From assembly GCA_031291725.1 (NCBI GenBank), contig JARLIM010000012.1, forward strand, positions 1-57,590: a DNA stretch of 57,590 nucleotides, read 5' to 3'. This stretch comes from Acetobacteraceae bacterium (GTDB lineage Bacteria > Pseudomonadota > Alphaproteobacteria > Acetobacterales > Acetobacteraceae). Shown piece by piece: positions 1 through 6,550 of the stretch (its first letter is position 1; each line of letters starts with the position of its first letter). The notes below the pieces were generated by a model. That model had not been told where the DNA came from and ran no database searches. It saw nothing but the letters and a program-made list of their open reading frames with translations. The position numbers and the translations under genes were made by a program.

Positions 1-240
1 GGGCTGAGGGTACAAACGATCCGCCGCCAGCCGCCCCATCGTGGAGGGCAATCCACGGTGGGGCATCCCTTTTCGGAACAGGTCAAACATAGACGATTTT
101 GCTGTCACAAGGGTGCAATTCCGCTTGGAATTGCACCGAATATGTGTAGAAAATCGCCGGAATATTGGCTGGCTGCTGGTGCAATTCCTTCGGAATTGGC
201 ACCCTACGGCTTGCTGATACTGGCCGCTCTGCCCGACAAC
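1..240. other. repeat-rich edge region, no intact gene seen
   Basis: No convincing complete gene lies here. At 33-64 a near-perfect hairpin (13-bp arms GCCCCATCGTGGA / TCCACGGTGGGGC, one G-T mismatch) has no T-run. Two further hairpins lie at 112-137 and 178-203. The minus frame that carries the VapB-like segment stays open through this stretch to the window edge, but its residues here do not resemble a known protein. Confidence 0.5.
112..203. repeat. two copies of a GGTGCAATTCC inverted repeat
   Basis: The arm GGTGCAATTCC occurs at 112-122 and is mirrored at 127-137 around a 4-base loop. It occurs again at 178-188 and is mirrored, with one inserted G, at 192-203 around a 3-base loop. The two hairpins are spaced about 66 bases start to start. 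They look like a small dispersed palindromic element rather than a terminator, because no T-run follows either copy. Confidence 0.6.
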
Positions 241-426
241 TTCCGGCACCGCGTCGGCGATGTCGTCGAAATCGTCCTCTATCGGTGCGAGCCGGGCGAG
301 CAGGTCGAGCAGCGATGCGGTCGGCTCTCGTTCGATGACGACGTGCTCGTCTTCTTTGCACATGATCCCCTCCTCGCCCGGCAGTTCGAACGCGCGCGGA
401 ATGCGCACTGCGTTTCTCTCCGGCAT
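241..426 (-). pseudogene. degenerate VapB/AbrB-type antitoxin remnant
   Basis: Reading the minus strand from the ATG at 426 gives a segment with RNAVRIPRAFELPGEE, the pattern of the SQAVRLPKEFR stretch of VapB-type (SpoVT/AbrB fold) antitoxins. An acidic tail follows (LLDLLARLAPIEDDFDDIAD), as expected for the toxin-wrapping part. The usual first ten or so residues of the fold are missing. After the acidic tail the frame runs on into the hairpin region without a normal VapB ending or a stop in the window. No VapC-like PIN gene is visible; it would lie to the left of the window. I infer a broken antitoxin, or a partial gene whose 3' end was overwritten by repeats. Confidence 0.4.
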
Positions 427-471
427 ATGCAATGAGCATATGCCAAAGCCGAAAGCCACAATTTGCGCCAA

Positions 472-1629
472 TCAATGCCCGCCGAGCGGCACCAGATGCG
501 ACAGGAAGGTCACCGCGCAGGCTCGCCATGAGTAGCGCTCGGCATGGGCGCGGGCACGCAGGCGGTCGCCGGTGGCAAGGGCGGTGAGGGCGGCCGCGCG
601 CAGATCGGGGGACATCGCCCCCACGCCCAGCGCGATTCCACTGCCATCGGGCGCGGCCAGCACATCTTTCGGCCCGGTCACCGGGAAGGCCGCCACCGGC
701 GTGCCGCTGGCCAGTGCCTCCAGCAGAACCAGGCCGAACGTATCGGTCAGGCTGGGGAACATGAACACATCGCCCTGTGCATAGGCGCGCGCCAATTCAT
801 GGCCGTGCCGGGCACCGGTGAAGCGCACGCCGGGATAGTCGCGTTTGAGATCGGCCAGCAACGGCCCATCGCCCACCACGGCCTTCGAGCCGGGCAGATC
901 GAGGTCGAGGAAGGCGCGGATGTTCTTCTCCACCGCAATCCGACCAACATAGAGAAACAGCGGGCGCGGCAGGTCGGAGAGTTCCGGGTCATGCTCGTCG
1001 CGCAATTCGGTGCGGAACTGTGCCAAATCCACCCCGCGCGACCATGTGCGGATGCGGCGGAAACCGCGCTGGGCGAGTTCCTCACGCAGCGAAGGTGTCG
1101 CCACCATCATGCCCTGCCCCGAATCGTGGAAGCGACGCAGCCCCAGATAGCTCCAGCGCGTCGGCACCCGGATGCGGGCATGCAGATATTCGGCAAAGCG
1201 GGTGTGGAACGCCGTGGTGAACGCACAGCCGCGTTTCACCGCCCAGGCGCGGGCGGACAGGCCAAGTGGGCCTTCAGTGGCGATGTGCAGCGCATCCGGC
1301 CCGAATTGCTCGATCAGCCGTGACAGCCTGCGCCGGGGCAGAATGGCCAGACGGATATCCGGATAGGTTGGCATGCCCACCGTGCGGAAGCGGTCCGGGC
1401 CGATGATCTCCACCGTGTGCCCCATCGCCCGCAGCTCACGCGCGGTGGTGTCGAGTGTGCGCACCACGCCGTTCACTTGGGGATGCCAAGCGTCGGAGAT
1501 GATCAGAATACGCGCGGGCCACGGCCCTACCGTGAGCAGGCGCGTGCGGAGTTCGGCGGCGTCCGGGACAGCCGCATCCAGTGAATCAGGCAGCTTGCGC
1601 CACTCCCACCATTGCCTTGCGCGGGGCAT
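472..1629 (-). CDS. family 4 glycosyltransferase, Agt-like (glycolipid synthesis)
   Basis: This 385-residue GT-B enzyme has the N-terminal pattern of lipid-glycosylating GT4 proteins (ILIISDAWHPQVNGVVRTL). Its C-terminal donor site includes a GR-x-x-x-EKN segment and PSLTDTFGLVLLEALASGTPV, with the E-x7-E type motif. It starts inside the upstream phosphoesterase gene (44-base overlap), so the pair is co-transcribed and probably translationally coupled. In alphaproteobacteria this neighbour pair is known as PlcP-Agt: the phosphoesterase releases diacylglycerol from phospholipid and the glycosyltransferase adds a sugar to it under phosphate limitation. The family call is firm; the Agt role is inferred from context. 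An internal GTG at 1530 is an alternative start. Confidence 0.8.
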   Translation of the reverse strand: MPRARQWWEWRKLPDSLDAAVPDAAELRTRLLTVGPWPARILIISDAWHPQVNGVVRTLDTTARELRAMGHTVEIIGPDRFRTVGMPTYPDIRLAILPRRRLSRLIEQFGPDALHIATEGPLGLSARAWAVKRGCAFTTAFHTRFAEYLHARIRVPTRWSYLGLRRFHDSGQGMMVATPSLREELAQRGFRRIRTWSRGVDLAQFRTELRDEHDPELSDLPRPLFLYVGRIAVEKNIRAFLDLDLPGSKAVVGDGPLLADLKRDYPGVRFTGARHGHELARAYAQGDVFMFPSLTDTFGLVLLEALASGTPVAAFPVTGPKDVLAAPDGSGIALGVGAMSPDLRAAALTALATGDRLRARAHAERYSWRACAVTFLSHLVPLGGH

Positions 1630-2398
1630 AGAAGCTGAATTGGTTCATCGCCGCCCAATCGAGCAGTTCCAACCGCCCGTCGAAATGCTCCACCAGCGCG
1701 GTGCAGCTTTCCACCCAATCGCCATCGTTGAGATACATCACGCCATCGACCTCACGCATTTCGGCATGATGGATATGGCCACACACCACGCCATCCAGAC
1801 CGCGCTTGCGGGCTTCGTGTGCGAGGGCGAGTTCGAATTGATCGATGAACTTCACCGCCTCTTTCACCTGCCGCTTCAGCCATTGCGACAGCGACCAATA
1901 GGGCAGGCCGAGATGGCGGCGCAGCGTGTTGAAGTGGCGGTTGACGTACAGCGCAGTATTATAGGCCCAGTCGCCGAGCAGGGCGATGAACTTGGCATAG
2001 CGCACCACACTGTCGAATTCGTCGCCGTGAACGACCAGCAGTTTCTTGCCGGCAGCGGTGACATGCACCGCCTCCTGCCGCAATTTCACGCCGCCAATCT
2101 CCAAACCCAGCGGCAGCCAGTGGCGCAGCATCTCGTCGTGATTGCCGGGCAGATAGATCACCTCGGTGCCGGTCTGCGCCTTCTTGAGGATCAGACGCAG
2201 CACTTCGTCATGCTGCTCGTCCCAGAACCAGGATTTGCGCAAGCGCCAGCCATCGACGATATCGCCAACGAGATAGAGCGTCTCGCATTGGGTGCGGCGG
2301 AGGAAGTCCGCCAGGAAATCGGTGCGGCATCCGCGTGTTCCCAGATGGAGATCTGAAATGAACACGGTGCGAAAGCGTTGCTGCGGGAGCGGTGCCAT
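1586..2398 (-). CDS. calcineurin-like phosphoesterase, PlcP-type / LpxH-like
   Basis: This 270-residue metallophosphoesterase shows the full metal-binding series in order: DLHLG, VGDIVDG, GNHDE, VVHGDEFD and CGHIHHAE. Such proteins are usually labelled UDP-2,3-diacylglucosamine hydrolase. The overlapping GT4 gene downstream fits the alphaproteobacterial phospholipase PlcP, which removes the head group of membrane phospholipids. I chose the ATG at 2398 (MAPLPQQR) because the homologous region begins at once; the frame is open to 2473. A weak Pho-box-like repeat sits upstream at 2499-2516. An LpxH-type role in lipid A synthesis cannot be excluded from sequence alone. Confidence 0.75.
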   Translation of the reverse strand: MAPLPQQRFRTVFISDLHLGTRGCRTDFLADFLRRTQCETLYLVGDIVDGWRLRKSWFWDEQHDEVLRLILKKAQTGTEVIYLPGNHDEMLRHWLPLGLEIGGVKLRQEAVHVTAAGKKLLVVHGDEFDSVVRYAKFIALLGDWAYNTALYVNRHFNTLRRHLGLPYWSLSQWLKRQVKEAVKFIDQFELALAHEARKRGLDGVVCGHIHHAEMREVDGVMYLNDGDWVESCTALVEHFDGRLELLDWAAMNQFSFYAPRKAMVGVAQAA

Positions 2399-2498
2399 AG
2401 CGTTCATGCGATGCGCCAGTCTTCGCCAGAAAGCGGGCGAGATGCCCACTTTGTTGTCTCGTCTGGGCAGCACATAAGCCAGCTTGCGAATGATTCAT

Positions 2499-2516
2499 GT
2501 GAACATTCAATGACCT
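2499..2516 (-). promoter_or_regulatory. weak Pho-box-like 7-4-7 repeat
   Basis: On the minus strand the sequence AGGTCAT-TGAA-TGTTCAC lies about 100 bases upstream of the PlcP-like start. It has the 7-4-7 spacing of a PhoB box, but the half-sites match the CTGTCAT consensus at only about five and four of seven positions. It is listed because PlcP-Agt pairs are typically PhoB-controlled. The match itself is poor. Confidence 0.2.
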
Positions 2517-2660
2517 TGGCAATTCGGCTTCATCTATTTGAAGATCATTGAAGTGACGCAAAACAGTCATCGTCTTGCAACACAAACCGGCGATACAGGC
2601 GGCTTTTACATGGCCATTACTGGCCGATTCGGATGAGTTCCGCTCAATGGCCGAGCCCGC

Positions 2661-3521
2661 ATGCTGATTATCTACAATCCCGCCGCCGGACGCAGGCGGG
2701 CCACCCGGCTATGGCGGGTGCTGGATGTGATGATCCATAACGGCGTGCAGCTCGAACTCGCCGAAACCCAATATGCGGGCCACGCCACCGAACTGGCACG
2801 CGAGGCCGCCCAGGCAGGCAAGCAGTTGATCGTCGCCGCCGGGGGCGATGGCACGATTGCCGAGGTGGCGGCGGGCCTTGCCGGCACAGAGAGCAAAATG
2901 GGGATCATCCCGCTCGGCACCGCCAATGTGCTGGCGCAGGAATTGGGATTGCCTTTCGCGCCCAAGGATCTCGCCGCTGCTTTGGCATTCGGGCGCACCA
3001 CCACGATTTGGCCGGGTGTGGCGCAGGCGGGGGCGCAATCGCGGTTGTTTGTGCAGATGTTGGGGGCGGGGTTCGATGCCGAAGTGGTGCGGCATTTGTC
3101 GCTGCCGCTGAAGAAGGCGATCGGCCGCAATGCTTATGTGCTGCAAAGCCTGCGCGAGAGCGTGCGCTATGATTTCCCGAAAATTCACATCCGCATCGAT
3201 GGCAAGGTTGAGGAAGCGGGCAGCGTGATCATCACCAAGGGCCGGTTCTATGCCGGCCATTACACGCTCGCCCCCGACGCCTCACCGACCAAGCGCGGCT
3301 TCACCGTGGCGTTGTTCGACCGCGCGGGGCCGGTGTCAGCGCTCGCCTATGGCACCGCGCTGACGCTGGATCAGATCTTCCGCATGCCGGGGTTCCGGTT
3401 GTGCGAGGCGCAAGTGGTGGAACTCGGCCCCTGCCACACCCAGGCCGACGGCGACCCGTCCGAGTCCGGGCCGCTTGTGGTGCAAGATGCGCAGAGGCCG
3501 ATTGCCGTGGTGGTGGGTTAA
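2661..3521 (+). CDS. diacylglycerol kinase family lipid kinase (YegS/DagK-like)
   Basis: The 286-residue protein begins with the family signature IIYNPAAGRRR. It carries the nucleotide-binding GGDGTIAEVAAGL and the PLGTANVLAQELG motif, all typical of the DAGK catalytic domain. A second beta-rich lobe follows (GAGFDAEVV, then KGRFYAGHYTLAPDA). It should phosphorylate diacylglycerol or a related lipid at the inner membrane. It is transcribed away from the PlcP-Agt pair, which makes diacylglycerol, so a linked role in recycling diacylglycerol to phosphatidate is plausible. Its stop overlaps the stop of the convergent FAH gene by a few bases. Confidence 0.85.
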   Translation: MLIIYNPAAGRRRATRLWRVLDVMIHNGVQLELAETQYAGHATELAREAAQAGKQLIVAAGGDGTIAEVAAGLAGTESKMGIIPLGTANVLAQELGLPFAPKDLAAALAFGRTTTIWPGVAQAGAQSRLFVQMLGAGFDAEVVRHLSLPLKKAIGRNAYVLQSLRESVRYDFPKIHIRIDGKVEEAGSVIITKGRFYAGHYTLAPDASPTKRGFTVALFDRAGPVSALAYGTALTLDQIFRMPGFRLCEAQVVELGPCHTQADGDPSESGPLVVQDAQRPIAVVVG

Positions 3522-4354
3522 GCTTCGTCGATCACCGTGTTGCGCAGCAGGCCCACGCGGTCGATCTCAATCTCCGTCACGTCGCCCGCCTTCAGCCATA
3601 GCGGCGGATTGCGGCGCGAGCCGACACCGCCCGGCGTGCCGGAGACGATCACGTCGCCCGGTTCCAGACGGGTGAAGGACGAGCAATATTCAATCTGGCG
3701 CGGGATATCGAAAATCATCTGCTCGATCAGCGCATCCTGCACCACCAGACCGTTGACGCGGGTTTGCAGGCGCAGTTTGTCCAGCGGCCCCACTTCATCG
3801 GGCGTGACCATCACCGGGCCGAAAGCGCCGGTGCCGGGGAAGTTCTTGCCGGGGTGGAATTGGTGGGTGTGGCGCTGGAAATCGCGCACGCTGCCTTCGT
3901 TGTAGCAGGCATATCCGGCAATGTGGCTCCAGCTATCGGCCTTGGAGATATGGCGTCCTGCCTTGCCGATGATGATCGCCAACTCGCCTTCATAGTCGAA
4001 AGCGGTGGAGTTCTTCGGGCAGATCAGCGGCTGCAAATGGCCGATCTGGCTGTTGGCGAAGCGGGCGAAGACGGTGGGGAACTCGGAGTCGCTGCGGCCG
4101 GTTTCCTTCACATGATCGGCATAGTTCAGGCCGATGCAGAAAATCTTCTCCGGGTTGGGCAGCACCGGCTGATAGGCGATCCGATCCAGCGCGATTTTCG
4201 GCGCGGTGGCGGCGCGGCTGGCAGCGAAGGTGAGACCATCGGCGGCGATGGCGGATTTCAGATCGGGGAAAATGCCGGTCAGATCGGCAACGCTGTCGCC
4301 CTCCACCAAGCCCCAGCCCGCCCGACCGGCGTGAATGAATGATGCGAATTTCAT
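3518..4354 (-). CDS. fumarylacetoacetate hydrolase family protein
   Basis: This is a 278-residue FAH-superfamily enzyme. The N-terminal part (MKFASFIHAGRAGWG) and the core KIFCIGLNYADHVKETG are diagnostic. The acidic metal ligands are supplied around DYEGELAIIIGK. The C-terminal ISGTPGGVG-like turn is present as VSGTPGGVGSRR. Members hydrolyse or hydrate 2-keto acids from aromatic or sugar-acid breakdown; the exact substrate is not readable. The gene is monocistronic. Upstream, in the 132-base gap to the DUF2889 gene, is a symmetric AT-rich element that may be an operator. Confidence 0.85.
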   Translation of the reverse strand: MKFASFIHAGRAGWGLVEGDSVADLTGIFPDLKSAIAADGLTFAASRAATAPKIALDRIAYQPVLPNPEKIFCIGLNYADHVKETGRSDSEFPTVFARFANSQIGHLQPLICPKNSTAFDYEGELAIIIGKAGRHISKADSWSHIAGYACYNEGSVRDFQRHTHQFHPGKNFPGTGAFGPVMVTPDEVGPLDKLRLQTRVNGLVVQDALIEQMIFDIPRQIEYCSSFTRLEPGDVIVSGTPGGVGSRRNPPLWLKAGDVTEIEIDRVGLLRNTVIDEA

Positions 4355-4403
4355 CTAACTCTCCTTGGAAGGCTCGGCGCCTGGAGACGAGATAGCCAAG
4401 TTC

Positions 4404-4438
4404 GAGCGGATAAAATAGCGAGAAAATTTATCCAATTC
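4404..4438. promoter_or_regulatory. AT-rich inverted repeat upstream of the FAH-family gene
   Basis: The arms GGATAAA (4408-4414) and TTTATCC (4427-4433) are perfect inverted copies around 12 AT-rich bases. The symmetry extends outward through TCGA on each side. It lies about 55 bases upstream of the FAH-family start, in an unusually AT-rich stretch for this genome. This fits a regulator-binding site, but no regulator gene is adjacent. Confidence 0.4.
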
Positions 4439-4486
4439 GAAAAATATCGATAATTCTAGCTGCCGTCATCGCGAGGCCCGCCGCGT

Positions 4487-5041
4487 CTATTCCCCGGTGT
4501 AATACTCAGGAAACCGCTCCTTCACCGCCGCGCGGGTTGAGTCATAGGCAAAGCACGTGTTGAGCAGACGCGGTGGCTTCTTGTCGCCGGTGGCTGACTG
4601 CGCCTCCTCGCGGCGGGCGCGGGCGGGGTAGGTGGTTTGGAAGGCGATGGTGGCCATTTGTTGCAGGAATTCGCGGATATGGGTGCAGCCCATCACGCCG
4701 CCGAGCCGTTCATTGGCGGCCTTGAGAAAACCCGCCTTGATCGTCAGCCCGACCAGCTTGGAAAAACTCTCCGCCCCACCGGCGCAGATCGAAAACGGCC
4801 CGGCCAGGGTGACGGCCTCGGCGGCGACGATTTCAAAATCGAAATTCACCGTCAAACGCGCCCGCATCCGGTGCAGCGAATCACCCACGGCCAGTTCGCG
4901 ATGCCCGATGTTGAAGGCATAGGTCTTGGTGTCGATCAACTCGGCCTCAATGTCGAACAGGCCGTCCTCGCGTTCAAACCCCTCCACCACGATCTGGCGG
5001 TTGTGTAGTTTCTTGCGTGGGGCGGCTGGGCTGAGAGCCAT
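4487..5041 (-). CDS. DUF2889 domain protein
   Basis: The 184-residue protein is almost entirely a DUF2889 domain. It opens with a basic segment (LHNRQIVVEGFEREDGLFDIEAEL) in which a substrate or ligand fold is typically assumed. It ends with the conserved GGVMGCTHIREFLQQMATIAFQT block, including the family's GCTH motif. The function of DUF2889 is unknown, and the Cys-Thr-His block suggests a metal or redox site. I chose ATG 5041 (MALSPAAP); the longer open frame upstream has no family similarity. It is divergent from the CoA-transferase gene across a 130-base promoter region. Confidence 0.8.
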   Translation of the reverse strand: MALSPAAPRKKLHNRQIVVEGFEREDGLFDIEAELIDTKTYAFNIGHRELAVGDSLHRMRARLTVNFDFEIVAAEAVTLAGPFSICAGGAESFSKLVGLTIKAGFLKAANERLGGVMGCTHIREFLQQMATIAFQTTYPARARREEAQSATGDKKPPRLLNTCFAYDSTRAAVKERFPEYYTGE

Positions 5042-5171
5042 CGTCTGATCCTTCAAGCAATGAGACATATTGTGTGGCGTTGCAGCATGGCAGTTGCAAC
5101 CCGTGTGCGGGGGATTGCTTCCATGCATGCGAACGCAGGATGATCGTCGGCCAAACGGAGGAGTCTGTCGC

Positions 5172-6548
5172 ATGCGCACCGAAGCGGTTCTGGCGGATGT
5201 GCTGTCCGGTGTCGGATTGCCCGCCGCCTTGCTGGGGCATCTGCGCCTGCTGGGCAGCGACGTCGTGCTGCCCAGCTCCTTTCAGGTCGAACGCGCGGCG
5301 GCGGCGAGCATCGCGGCCTCTGGGCTTGCGGCAGCGTTGGTGCATACGGCGCGCGGCGGGGCGGCGCAGGAGGTCTGCGTCGATTACCGCCACGCGGCGG
5401 CGGCGTTTCATTCGGAGCATTTCCTGAAGCTCGACGGCGTATGGATGCCGCGTGAGGCGGGCGATATTGGCGGGCTTTACCAGATGCAGGGTGGCGGTTG
5501 GGTGCGGGTGCACGCCAATTTTCCACATCACCGCGACGGTGTGATCCGCCTGCTCGGCTGCGCCCCCCATAAAGCGGCAGTGGCCGAGGCTTTGTCGCAT
5601 TGGCAGGCGCTGGACTTCGAGGATGCGGCGGTGGCGGCGGGATTGGTGGTGACAGCCTATCGCAGCTTTGCCGAATGGGATGCGCACCCACAGGCTCAGG
5701 CCATCCCCACGCTGCCCTTGGTGCGCATTGAGCGCATTGGCGACGCACCGCCTGCCGATTGGGGGGCGAGTGAGACACCGCTGGGCGGGCTGCGCGTGCT
5801 GGATCTCACCCGTGTCATCGCTGGCCCCGTCGGCACCCGCACCTTGGCGGCGCATGGCGCGGAGGTGCTGACGATCACCGGGCCGGGCTTGGCCAGTTAC
5901 GGCATTGAGGATCTGGGGCGCGGGAAGCGGCAGGCACAATTGGATCTGACATCGGCGGATGGCCGGGCGCGGTTGACGGAATTGCTGGCGGGGGCGGATG
6001 TGTTCGTGCAGGGCTATCGTCCCGGCACCATCGCCGGACGTGGATTTTCACCGGAATTCGCGGCAGCGATGCGCCCCGGCATCGTCACCGCTTCGCTGTC
6101 AGCCTATGGCGCGGCTGGGCCGTGGGCGGGCAGGCGGGGCTTTGACAGCCTGGTGCAAACCGCCACCGGCTTCAATCACGCCGAGGCCGAGGCTTTCGGC
6201 CAATCATCGCCACGTGCGTTGCCGGTGCAGGCGCTGGATCACGCCACCGGCTATTTGCTGGCATTCGGCATTCTCACAGCCCTGCACCGCCGGTTGACCG
6301 AGGGCGGCTCGTGGCATGTCAGCGTCTCCCTCGCCCGCACCGGTCATTGGCTGCGGTCATTGGGGCGGCGGCGGACGATCGAGGCGGTGGGGCAAAGTCA
6401 GGCGAGTGTGGTCGATCTGCTGCAGGCCAGCGACAGCGGATTTGGTCGGATGGAGGCGGTGGCCCATCCGGCCATTCTATCGGCCACACCCGCGCGGCTG
6501 GTGCTGCCCAGCGTAAAGCTCGGCACGCATCCGGCGGCGTGGCAGTAG
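5172..6548 (+). CDS. family III CoA-transferase (CaiB/BaiF)
   Basis: This 458-residue protein contains the CaiB/BaiF N-lobe signature LGGLRVLDLTRVIAGP at about residues 204-219. The catalytic Asp is in GFDSLVQTATG. Family III enzymes move CoA between carboxylic acids. The odd point is order: the first 200 residues resemble the lobe that normally comes second (SFAEWDAHPQAQ and a WVRVHANFPHHRDGV block). The family signature therefore appears only half-way along, as though the chain were permuted or carried an extra half. The substrate is unknown. It is divergent from DUF2889 and convergent with the next gene, stopping two bases short of it. Confidence 0.8.
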   Translation: MRTEAVLADVLSGVGLPAALLGHLRLLGSDVVLPSSFQVERAAAASIAASGLAAALVHTARGGAAQEVCVDYRHAAAAFHSEHFLKLDGVWMPREAGDIGGLYQMQGGGWVRVHANFPHHRDGVIRLLGCAPHKAAVAEALSHWQALDFEDAAVAAGLVVTAYRSFAEWDAHPQAQAIPTLPLVRIERIGDAPPADWGASETPLGGLRVLDLTRVIAGPVGTRTLAAHGAEVLTITGPGLASYGIEDLGRGKRQAQLDLTSADGRARLTELLAGADVFVQGYRPGTIAGRGFSPEFAAAMRPGIVTASLSAYGAAGPWAGRRGFDSLVQTATGFNHAEAEAFGQSSPRALPVQALDHATGYLLAFGILTALHRRLTEGGSWHVSVSLARTGHWLRSLGRRRTIEAVGQSQASVVDLLQASDSGFGRMEAVAHPAILSATPARLVLPSVKLGTHPAAWQ

Positions 6549-6550
6549 AT

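Noticed and set aside
112..203. possible short CRISPR array
   Set aside because: There are only two units, each is itself a hairpin, and there is no regular spacer and no cas gene.
4462..4476. fourth copy of the 97-bp palindrome (GTCATCGCGAGG)
   Set aside because: Only about twelve bases resemble the outer arm; there is no inner core and no matching right arm.
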